Notes under the pieces: generated by a model
Seen by the model: only the letters and a program-made list of their open reading frames with translations
Told to the model about the DNA's origin: nothing
Databases searched by the model: none
Part shown: one piece after another, positions 1 through 5,421 of the stretch
Numbering within the stretch: position 1 is the first letter of the stretch
Layout of the letters: each line of letters begins with the position of its first letter
Assembly (NCBI GenBank): GCA_031274045.1
Contig: JAISQS010000554.1
Location: 1-9,560, forward strand
From: Planctomycetaceae bacterium
Lineage (GTDB): Bacteria; Planctomycetota; Planctomycetia; Pirellulales; Thermoguttaceae
DNA: 9,560 nucleotides
Direction: 5' to 3'
Program-made: the position numbers and the translations under genes

Positions 1-5
1 ATTAT

Positions 6-49
6 CGTAGGGCGTTGCCCTACGCTATGATATTTTGCCCTTTCAGGGC
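6..49. repeat. Paired short hairpins, probable dispersed intergenic repeat
   Basis: Two perfect small inverted repeats stand side by side. CGTAGGGC (6-13) pairs with GCCCTACG (17-24) around a 3-nt loop. GCCCT (37-41) pairs with AGGGC (45-49), also around 3 nt. The motif AGGGCGTTG occurs in both halves. There is no T-run after the stems, so this is a poor rho-independent terminator. It lies about 250 bp downstream of the minus-strand oxidoreductase. My impression is that it belongs to a dispersed intergenic repeat family; only the hairpins are seen directly. Confidence 0.5.
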
Positions 50-205
50 GTTGATACATTGTATTGATACAGTGCTTGATAAAAGGCACGATGTAAAAGC
101 CCCACAAAAAACGAAATAATCCGTATTTTTCTTGTGGTTAGTATCAAGTTCGCTAATTTTTATTGTGTAATTTTTATTCGGGGAAATAATTCTCAAGAAG
201 GCAAT

Positions 206-271
206 GAAAGATAATGAAAGTTTTAAATATTCTTCCATTACCTTTCCTTACCTTTCTGTGCAAAATTCTCC
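206..271. repeat. Palindromic element, diverged relative of the 2289-2423 repeat
   Basis: The 15-mer GAAAGATAATGAAAG (206-220) matches 13 of 15 bases of the reverse complement of 232-246, across an 11-nt AT-rich loop. This makes a hairpin just past the oxidoreductase stop. The block 221-271 (TTTTAAATATTC, then TTACCTTTCCTTACCTTTCTGTG, written here only as its landmarks TTACCTT and CTGTG) resembles 2374-2420, which holds the right arm of the element at 2289-2423. The two sites therefore look like diverged members of one repeat family. It could help end transcription of the oxidoreductase gene, but that is inference. Confidence 0.5.
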
Positions 272-299
272 GGCGAACGATTACAGAACTTTGTGGTGA

Positions 300-1601
300 T
301 TATTGCCATTTGAATTTACCCGGAATTATTACGGGATATGTTCCGTCGGCTTGTGGTTGTATCGGCGGGGTCATTCCTGTTGTGCATTCTTCGGGGTTTG
401 GTTTGAAGGTGAAATTTGAGTTGTAGAGTTCGTCCCATGAAATTTTTTGACCTGTGTATGTTGCCATTTGACCGAGTATTGCCATCATTGTGCTTTTGAC
501 GACGTAATCTCCCGAATCGATTCGTTCGCCTTTTCGCAGTGCGTTGAACAATGCGACTTGTTCTTCTGCGTGACCTGCTTGATTTTTGCCGGAGTATTTC
601 CAATTTTTTTCGCCGACAATTTTTCCTTCGTTCCAATATGCTACGCCTTTTGTCCCTATGATGAAATCGTCATACGAGTCAAAGCAGCCGTTTGCCATGC
701 GGCAGAAGGCGAACAATCTATGAGCGTCATCTTTATACAGGTATGTTACGGCGTTGTGGTCGAACAAGTTTCCGTATTGGCGTTCGGTCATTGAGGCGCG
801 TCCTCCGACTCCGTAGGCGTGTGTTGGCATTGTGCCGTTTAGAACCCATGACATTCGGTCGAGGTTATGGACAAGAGATTGGGTGACATCGTCGCCGGAG
901 AGCCAATTGAATCTGTATTGGTTGTAGAATTGCAAATCGAGTTCGTTCATTTCCTTTGGGTAACCGCGAACGCCGTAAGGTTTCCGTAAGAAGTTGCTTT
1001 GAATTGTTACTACGTCGCCGATAATTCCGTCGTGGATTTGTTTAACTGTTTCTTGGAACTGCGGGCAATAACGCCCGTGCAGACCGGCAAGAAGCGACAA
1101 CTTTTTATCTCGCGCAATTTTGACTGCCTCTTCCAAAACATGCACTCCGGCTGGATCAATCGCATTCGGCTTCTCAACAAATACGTGCTTGCCGGATTCG
1201 AGGGCGTGCTTAGTATAAAGCGGATGAAACTTCGCCGCGCAAGCGATCAAAATAACATCGGCATCGGACGCAATTACGGCTTTGTAGTTGTCGAATCCGT
1301 CAAAAACGTGGTCGTCGTTGGTGTCGCATTGGTTTGGGAATCGTTTTTTTAATCTTTCGAGACCGTCTTTTGCGCGTTGTTTGAAGTAATCTCCGACGGC
1401 GACTAGTTTGACATCTTTACCGGTTTGTAGGGCTTGTTCGGCGGCACCGATTCCTCTCCCTCCGCAGCCGATAACACCAATCTTAATCGTGCCGCTACCT
1501 TGTGCGTGGGCAAATTGCGCAACAGAAAGTCCTGTTGTGACTGCTGCACCGGCAACTGTGGACTTTTTCAAAAATTCCCGACGTGTGGTTTTTTTGTTCA
1601 T
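300..1601 (-). CDS. Tat-exported Gfo/Idh/MocA family oxidoreductase
   Basis: This 433-residue protein belongs to the Gfo/Idh/MocA family of NAD(P)-dependent sugar or inositol oxidoreductases. It starts with a twin-arginine signal (RREF at residues 7-10, hydrophobic stretch 14-30, likely cleavage after AHA 31-33), so it should be exported folded with its cofactor. The Rossmann fingerprint GCGGRG is at 45-50 and the family EKP motif at 143-145. HNLD at 245-248 supplies a His/Asp pair typical of the active site of this family. The start is ATG, preceded by GAAAGGA about 8 nt upstream. A weak minus-strand promoter, TTGCAG (1681-1686) and TAATAT (1656-1661) with 19-bp spacing, may drive it. Length and architecture suit the many paralogous exported members in planctomycetes. 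The substrate cannot be told; no catabolic partner lies next to it here. Confident of family, not of reaction. Confidence 0.93.
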   Translation of the reverse strand: MNKKTTRREFLKKSTVAGAAVTTGLSVAQFAHAQGSGTIKIGVIGCGGRGIGAAEQALQTGKDVKLVAVGDYFKQRAKDGLERLKKRFPNQCDTNDDHVFDGFDNYKAVIASDADVILIACAAKFHPLYTKHALESGKHVFVEKPNAIDPAGVHVLEEAVKIARDKKLSLLAGLHGRYCPQFQETVKQIHDGIIGDVVTIQSNFLRKPYGVRGYPKEMNELDLQFYNQYRFNWLSGDDVTQSLVHNLDRMSWVLNGTMPTHAYGVGGRASMTERQYGNLFDHNAVTYLYKDDAHRLFAFCRMANGCFDSYDDFIIGTKGVAYWNEGKIVGEKNWKYSGKNQAGHAEEQVALFNALRKGERIDSGDYVVKSTMMAILGQMATYTGQKISWDELYNSNFTFKPNPEECTTGMTPPIQPQADGTYPVIIPGKFKWQ

Positions 1602-1817
1602 AATTTTTTCCTTTCGATAACCGCCAAAAAATATTTCAGATTGCCGGAGAATGCAATATTAGCTCCTACCGCAAAGTTATCTGCAATTCGCTTTTTTGGA
1701 AGTTATTTATCAAATAGGTTATTTGTTTTTTGACATTTTAAAAAACTCTTTCAAATTGCAAGCAACTCAAAAGAGTCCAAAATAACTGTGATGCAATCCG
1801 AAACGTTCGGCTTGCAA

Positions 1818-2303
1818 TTATAAAGATTCACGGTTGATTAGATCGCTTTCCCGCCTAGCCGTCAAGCTTTCCCGATTAGCCGCCAAGCTTTCCCGATTAG
1901 CCGTCAAGCTTTTCCGATTAGCCGCCAAGCTTTCCCGATTAGCCGTCAAGCTTTTCCGATTAGCCGCCAAGCTTTTCCGATTAGCCGCCAAGCTTTCCCG
2001 ATTAGCCGTCAAGCTTTTCTGATTAGCCGCCAAGCTTTTCCGATTAGCCGTCAAGCTTTTCCGATTAGCAGGATTTCTTTCACGACTAGCAGGAAATCTT
2101 TTCTGATTAGCAGGAAATCTTTCCCGATTAGCAGGATTTCTTTTCCGGTTAATCGAAAATCTTGTCCCGCTAATCTGAAATGTTTTCAAGTACATCAAAA
2201 TACGTTCGCAAAGTATACCACAAAGATTATGGAATGAAACAATAAATATTTTGTTCGTGAAAAATAATCTTTTGTGTGTTGGCGACGGGTTGGGAATATT
2301 CAC
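1818..2303 (-). CDS. Doubtful heptapeptide-repeat ORF over the 21-bp array
   Basis: A 161-codon open frame reads through the array. Each 21-bp unit gives seven residues of the form A-N-R-(K/E)-S-L-(T/A), with A-N-R-(K/E)-R-(N/F)-P versions nearer the N-terminus. The product would be strongly basic and low in complexity, without signal peptide or recognised domain. The farthest start is a GTG at 2303 that lies inside the inverted repeat at 2289-2323; the first ATG is at 2195 (125 residues). Neither has a convincing ribosome binding site. Against coding: in the ten core units every variable base changes the amino acid in this frame, while two of three are silent in a plus-strand frame. I list it because the frame is intact through all units, but it may be only a by-product of a repeat whose length is a multiple of three. 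Confidence 0.25.
   Translation of the reverse strand: MNIPNPSPTHKRLFFTNKIFIVSFHNLCGILCERILMYLKTFQISGTRFSINRKRNPANRERFPANQKRFPASRERNPANRKSLTANRKSLAANQKSLTANRESLAANRKSLAANRKSLTANRESLAANRKSLTANRESLAANRESLTARRESDLINRESL
1836..2171. repeat. 21-bp tandem repeat array (about 16 units)
   Basis: Sixteen contiguous 21-bp units. Ten near-identical units (1857-2066) have the form AGCCGYCAAGCTTTYCYGATT, each with a HindIII-like AAGCTT. They are flanked by one degenerate unit at 1836-1856 and five more diverged ones at 2067-2171 (AGCAGGAAATCTTTCCCGATT type). Within the ten core units only three positions vary, always C/T on the plus strand. No unit gains or loses a base, so any frame that is open in one unit stays open. 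Units abut directly, which excludes a CRISPR array. Such arrays change copy number by slippage; whether this one is coding is treated in the next entry and in the findings. Confidence 0.95.
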
Positions 2304-2423
2304 AGGAAGTTAAGGGAAGGTAATGGAAGAATTGGGGAAGAGGGAGAAAGGATAGATGCAGGCAACAAAATTTTAAAATATTCCCCCCTTACCTTCCCTT
2401 GTCTTCCTGTGAATATTCCCAAC
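2289..2423. repeat. 135-bp element with 35-bp inverted ends (MITE- or REP-like)
   Basis: Left arm 2289-2323 and the reverse complement of right arm 2389-2423 agree at 33 of 35 bases, around a 65-bp purine-rich then AT-rich centre. Arms begin GTTGGGAATATTC and end AAGGGAAGGTAA. No ORF of useful size lies between them. A non-coding element with long inverted ends fits a miniature inverted-repeat element or a large REP-type palindrome; I see no clear target-site duplication. A diverged relative of the right half is at 221-271. It sits between the 21-bp array and the secreted-protein gene. Confidence 0.75.
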
Positions 2424-2652
2424 ATTTCTGTAAAGTATTTTCGTTTATCTTTTGGGTGTGAATTATTTCTTAAAGGTTCTCTTTTGTTTTAAGTTTTGTT
2501 TGTTCTTTTGCCGATGAGAGGGGGGTGAGGTGTGCGTCGCGGCGGGGAGCGGCGTGTTTGCTTCGCGGGTTTGCAAAATAATTTTTGTTTGCAAATTTGC
2601 GGGATCTGTTTGTGTATTTGAAGGGATATGTCAAATAAAAAAGAGGAGTTTG
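2424..2652 (+). promoter_or_regulatory. Leader region of the tyrosine-rich protein gene
   Basis: No gene is supported in this gap. It is T-rich up to about 2515, then has a G-rich block (2518-2572), and includes the perfect palindrome GCAAATTTGC (2591-2600), which may be an operator-like site. GAGGAG at 2643-2648 is a clear ribosome binding site for the next gene. The frame of that gene stays open back to a GTG at 2530, but the ribosome binding site and the signal peptide place the true start at 2653 or 2656. Confidence 0.35.
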
Positions 2653-2982
2653 ATGATGTTTTTTAAGACTTTGTTTTCGTTGCTTTTTGTGGCGGTTATT
2701 GGGACGTTTTTTTGGGTGTCGGAATCCAACGCCCAGCAAGGCTACAGGTATCAGCGGGCGGATTCATATTACGTGCAGGATTGGCAACGCTTCCAGTATT
2801 ACCCATACGTTTATTACCCACACAATTTTTACTCGCAAGAATACTTTCGCGGCAACGGCGACATCTACAACAGATACCCGCCCGAAATGCAAGTCCCCGC
2901 ATACAACAAAGACTGGTTCAACTTTTACCCCGAACCAAGAAAATATCACTCAGGTCACCATTTCAGATTAAGCGGTTTGTAA
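2653..2982 (+). CDS. Small tyrosine-rich secreted protein
   Basis: A 109-residue protein with a clear Sec signal peptide: MMFFK, hydrophobic core to about residue 22, likely cleavage after SNA before QQGY. The mature part is about 80 residues and very rich in Tyr, Phe, Pro and Asn, with patterns such as YYPYVYYPHNF, NRYPPEM and YHSGHHF. No cysteine or known catalytic motif is seen. Two ATGs stand in tandem (2653, 2656); GAGGAG at 2643-2648 spaces best (7 nt) for the second. I recall similar short Tyr-rich exported proteins in planctomycetes, some with the unhelpful label 'calmodulin-binding protein', but could not check this. Function unknown; a cell-surface or matrix role would be a guess. 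A possible 23-residue ORF follows 17 nt downstream, and the PduL gene starts 290 bp on, so a shared transcript is possible but unproven. Confidence 0.85.
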   Translation: MMFFKTLFSLLFVAVIGTFFWVSESNAQQGYRYQRADSYYVQDWQRFQYYPYVYYPHNFYSQEYFRGNGDIYNRYPPEMQVPAYNKDWFNFYPEPRKYHSGHHFRLSGL

Positions 2983-2999
2983 CAAGGATAAATCACAGA

Positions 3000-3071
3000 A
3001 TGGCAAAGGAAGGTAAGAAACGAATATCAGACTTGTTCCAAAGTTTGAGAAAGAGAGTAACGGAGTTTTAG
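3000..3071 (+). CDS. Possible 23-residue basic small ORF
   Basis: ATG at 3000 opens 23 codons ending in TAG at 3069-3071. AAGGA at 2984-2988 lies 11 nt upstream, an acceptable ribosome binding site just after the stop of the tyrosine-rich protein. The peptide is basic (MAKEGKKRISDLFQ, then SLRKRVTEF) and could form an amphipathic helix. No homology is recognised. A chance ORF of this size is common, so confidence is low; position and ribosome binding site are the only support. Confidence 0.25.
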   Translation: MAKEGKKRISDLFQSLRKRVTEF

Positions 3072-3081
3072 TTTTGTTAGC

Positions 3082-3145
3082 AGATTACGCAGACTTAACA
3101 GAAGATTACGCAGGCTTAACAGATTTCAATAAAAAGTTAATCTGT
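3082..3145. repeat. 21-bp direct repeat followed by a hairpin
   Basis: Two 21-bp copies (3082-3102, 3103-3123) differ at one base; they begin AGATTACGCAG and end CTTAACAGA. Next to them ACAGATT (3119-3125) pairs with AATCTGT (3139-3145) around an A-rich loop. This intergenic motif could end the upstream transcript, although no T-run follows the stem. Confidence 0.6.
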
Positions 3146-3272
3146 AAAATTTGCAAAATCCGTTGACAATAACAACGAGAATGAAAAAAGTCTAACGCAA
3201 AACAAACAACGCCGACGGGACTGAATTGGAATTGTCTTTGTATATTTTAAGGGAGTGAGGATTGGAATTGAC

Positions 3273-4040
3273 ATGGCGGATTTGAATTTTAGCAAGGATG
3301 TATATTGCAAATTGGCGGATCGCGGAGTGGTTGAGGCGATAGTTCGTGAGGTTGTTACGTCAAAATTATTTTGCACAAAACCCCACTCCGACAACCGACC
3401 ATATAACTCAAACAACAACATAAATCCTGACCTTGCCCAAAAAATAAATAAACTCGTCGTCAGCATTTCGGCAAGACACGTTCACCTGACAGACAAAGAT
3501 GTACAGACTTTATTTGGTTATGAGAAGTTGAAGGTGATGAAGGATTTGTATCAAGATGGTTTTTATGCGGCGGAGGAGACGGTGATGTTGGTTGGACCTC
3601 GTCGTAGGATGTTGCCGACGGTTCGTATATTGGGTCCGACGCGTTCGGAGACGCAGGTGGAGCTTGCTTTCACGGATGCGATTTCATTGGGGATTGATCC
3701 TCCGGTTCGGGAGAGCGGGAAGCTGGAGGGGACGCCGGGTTGTGTGCTTGTTGGTCCCAAAGGCGTGGTGGAGTTGCGGCGCGGTGTGATACGCGCGGAG
3801 CGGCACGTTCACATGAACAAAGCCGAAGCCGACTTCTACGGAGTAAAAGACAAAGACCGAATGTTATTGAGAATCGAGTCCGGCGGTTGTACGACAACGT
3901 TTGAGAATTTATTGGTGCGGATAGGTGAGGGTTTGAGGTTGGAGGTGCATCTTGACACGGACGAGGGGAACGCGGCTGATTTGGAACATGCGGACAAGGT
4001 AGAATTGATAGGAAAATTTAATAAATCCGCAGCAGCGTGA
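3273..4040 (+). CDS. pduL: PduL-type phosphate propanoyltransferase (microcompartment PTAC)
   Basis: This enzyme exchanges CoA on acyl-CoA (propanoyl-CoA in the classic case) for phosphate, regenerating CoA inside a bacterial microcompartment. Numbered from ATG 3273 (255 residues), two halves are seen. The first has ISARHVHL (His69, His71), the second AERHVHMN (His178, His180), and near the end LEVHLDTDEGNA (His226); these are the conserved metal-ligand motifs of the PduL fold. The N-terminus has a predicted helix (about 17-31, GVVEAIVREVVTSKL) and then an Asn-rich linker to about 58. That is the usual layout of an encapsulation peptide that takes the enzyme into the shell. A GTG at 3255 would add 6 residues but leaves no room for a ribosome binding site. 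Two BMC-H genes follow on the same strand, which strongly supports the role. The aldehyde dehydrogenase that would feed it is not in the window. Confidence 0.93.
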   Translation: MADLNFSKDVYCKLADRGVVEAIVREVVTSKLFCTKPHSDNRPYNSNNNINPDLAQKINKLVVSISARHVHLTDKDVQTLFGYEKLKVMKDLYQDGFYAAEETVMLVGPRRRMLPTVRILGPTRSETQVELAFTDAISLGIDPPVRESGKLEGTPGCVLVGPKGVVELRRGVIRAERHVHMNKAEADFYGVKDKDRMLLRIESGGCTTTFENLLVRIGEGLRLEVHLDTDEGNAADLEHADKVELIGKFNKSAAA

Positions 4041-4205
4041 TGTGCCAAATGAATCGCGACGGACAAAATAATTTGCCCGTATAATTGTGAGAGCCGGCGG
4101 TATTGAGGGAGATAAAAATCGTCGATAAACATTTACGGTACGGACAAGAAGTTGTAAATCAAAAGCCTGTACCTGAACAATTAACCATTAACAGAAATAA
4201 ATAAA
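4041..4205 (+). other. 165-bp spacer between PduL and first BMC-H gene
   Basis: Two tiny frames occur. An ATG at 4040 overlaps the pduL stop (TGATG) but closes after 14 codons. A frame from TTG 4103 to TAA 4204 has 33 codons and ends one base before the first BMC-H start, yet it has no ribosome binding site or recognised product. No strong hairpin is seen. The gap is long for genes in one operon, so it may hold a promoter or processing site, or the remains of a lost gene. Confidence 0.3.
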
Positions 4206-4511
4206 ATGTCAAAGGCAATAGAAGCGTTGGGCATGATAGAGACAAAGGGATTTATTCCGCTTGTTGAGGCGACCGATGCGATGATCAAGGCTGCCAACGT
4301 TACCTTTTTAGGATGGGACAACGTTGGCAGTGGTTTGGTGAGTGTGTTTGTGACGGGTGACGTTGCGGCGGTGAAGGCGGCGACGGATGCCGGCGCGGCG
4401 GCAGCAGGCAGAATCGGCGACGTAATAAGCGTACAAGTCATACCGCGTCCGCACAGCGATATTGAGAAAATGTTACCATCAAGCATCACTCCCAAAAAAA
4501 GCAACGCATAA
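4206..4511 (+). CDS. BMC-H hexameric microcompartment shell protein (first copy)
   Basis: A 101-residue single-domain BMC shell protein (Pfam BMC, PF00936 type), which forms the hexameric tiles of the compartment facets. Seen in order: EALGMIETKGF (6-16), the conserved first strand; VEATDAMIKAANV (20-32), the helix with the shell signature; the pore loop NVGSG (39-43); AAVKAATDAGAAAA (54-67), the second helix; and VIPRPHSDIEKMLP (78-91), the usual BMC-H end. A short Lys/Ser tail of about 10 residues follows. In PduA-type shells the GSG loop lines the hexamer pore for metabolite passage, so a similar polar pore is expected. The ATG has no clear ribosome binding site. It lies downstream of pduL and upstream of a second, different BMC-H gene. 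Confidence 0.96.
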   Translation: MSKAIEALGMIETKGFIPLVEATDAMIKAANVTFLGWDNVGSGLVSVFVTGDVAAVKAATDAGAAAAGRIGDVISVQVIPRPHSDIEKMLPSSITPKKSNA

Positions 4512-4713
4512 ACTAAAAACGAAACAACAACAAAGCTGATGTTGCCTATTGGGTTTTCGGTTTTGTTTGTCCGGACATCGTGAGCTGATGTTTTGCTTAC
4601 GATGTTCAAAGTGCGGTTTCATGTATTTGAAATTTGCAATTTGAAGTCTACGATTTGAAATTTACAATTCACAATTCACAATTTCCTATTCACAATTTAC
4701 CATTTTATAAAAA
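4512..4713 (+). promoter_or_regulatory. Intergenic hairpin and AT-rich tract between the two BMC-H genes
   Basis: The 202-bp gap has a stem at 4575-4605: ACATCGT pairs with ACGATGT, extended by a G-T wobble and AGC/GCT, giving 11 pairs around a 9-nt loop. After it comes a degenerate roughly 10-bp AT-rich repeat (CACAATTCACAATT type, about 4640-4705) leading to the next ATG, which has no ribosome binding site. The hairpin may stabilise or attenuate the transcript so the two shell proteins are made in different amounts; this is inference. Confidence 0.4.
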
Positions 4714-4983
4714 ATGCAAGATGCAATTGGTTTGGTTGAGACGAAGGGTTTGATCGCGCTTGTTGAGGCGACGGATGCGATGGCGAAGGCGGCTAATGTT
4801 CAGATTGTTAAGCGTGTTCAGATTGGTGGTGGTTTGGTTACGGCGGTTGTTCGTGGTGATGTTGGGAGTGTGCGGGCGGCGGTGGAAGCTGGCGCGGCAG
4901 CGGCTCAAAATGTCGGCGACTTGATAGCACAACACGTAATAGCACGCCCCGCAGATGGTTTGGTTGCGGCGTATTTGTCGTAG
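4714..4983 (+). CDS. BMC-H hexameric microcompartment shell protein (second copy)
   Basis: An 89-residue, minimal BMC-H shell protein, paralogous to the one at 4206. Seen: AIGLVETKGLIALVEATDAM (4-23), pore loop QIGGG (36-40), AAVEAGAAAA (55-64) and ARPADGLVAAYL (77-88). It lacks the PHSDIEKMLP end and the tail of the first copy, and has GGG in place of GSG at the pore. The two proteins should thus form tiles with different pores in the same shell. The ATG follows an AT-rich tract with no ribosome binding site. This is the last plus-strand gene before a palindrome and a convergent gene, so the cluster seems to end here without the BMC-P pentamer gene needed for vertices; that must be encoded elsewhere. 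Confidence 0.95.
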   Translation: MQDAIGLVETKGLIALVEATDAMAKAANVQIVKRVQIGGGLVTAVVRGDVGSVRAAVEAGAAAAQNVGDLIAQHVIARPADGLVAAYLS

Positions 4984-5069
4984 TTGACTGACACGTTCTT
5001 GTTTGTTATTACCGTTGCTTTTAGATTTGCGCGCAACGGCGAACGACAGGAACGCAGGCATCGCGCCTT

Positions 5070-5334
5070 GTTATACCACACAAGTTTTTTTGAGAATACG
5101 AACCATACGAAAAATACAAAATAAACGAAAAGTAATTTCGAAAATTTTTTTAACGCGAAATACACGAAAATACAAAATGCGCGAAATTTTAATAAACACA
5201 ATTTTAAAAATCACTTTCGCGAATTTAGTTTTTTAGCGTGTTTCGCGTTAAAAAAAATTATTTCGTCATGTTCCGTATTTTTCGTTTATTTCGTATTCTC
5301 AAAAAAAAGCATCTTAAAAGATGTGTGGTATAAC
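5070..5334. repeat. 265-bp long imperfect palindrome (MITE-like) between convergent genes
   Basis: Both ends carry the same 13-mer in inverted orientation: GTTATACCACACA (5070-5082) and its complement (5322-5334). Inside them are further inverted pairs: TTTTTTTGAGAATACGAA (5085-5102 with 5290-5307), ACGAAAAATAC (5107-5117 with 5274-5284) and TTTTTAACGCGAAA with a nearby CACG (5143-5166 with 5237-5259). The arms are about 100 bp each around a 70-bp AT-rich centre without a usable ORF. It may be a non-autonomous mobile element. Its A/T runs beside stems could also let it end transcription from both sides. No clear target duplication was found. Confidence 0.7.
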
Positions 5335-5379
5335 GAGGGGCAAGCCCCCGTCGCTAACGAAATTTGTGTGGTATGCGAG
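5322..5379. repeat. Direct repeat TGTGTGGTAT flanking a GGGG/CCCC hairpin
   Basis: TGTGTGGTATAACGAG (5322-5337) recurs as TGTGTGGTATGCGAG (5365-5379). Between them GGGG (5337-5340) and CCCC (5345-5348) form a small hairpin. It overlaps the right end of the long palindrome, so it may be a second, partial copy of that end. It lies about 45 bp from the stop of the HzsA-like gene. Confidence 0.5.
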
Positions 5380-5421
5380 ACGGGATGTTTGTGTTCTTTT
5401 GTTGGGGATTTTGTTGGGGGT

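Noticed and set aside
20..238. 72-codon minus-strand ORF downstream of the oxidoreductase
   Set aside because: It runs through the hairpin repeats at 37-49 and 206-238, has no ribosome binding site or domain, and its C-terminus comes from the repeat.
447..794. 115-codon plus-strand open frame
   Set aside because: Lies opposite the well-supported oxidoreductase gene and has shadow-type composition (Cys/Phe-rich).
1836..2171. CRISPR array
   Set aside because: Units abut with no unique spacers and no cas genes are near. The same applies to the 32-bp units at 8347-8442.
3163..3191. Sigma-70 type promoter from TTGACA at 3163-3168
   Set aside because: At 17-bp spacing the -10 position reads AAAAGT, which is a poor match, so no promoter was called.
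3255..3272. GTG start for pduL at 3255
   Set aside because: The purine-rich AAGGGA directly abuts the GTG, leaving no spacing; ATG 3273 is more plausible.
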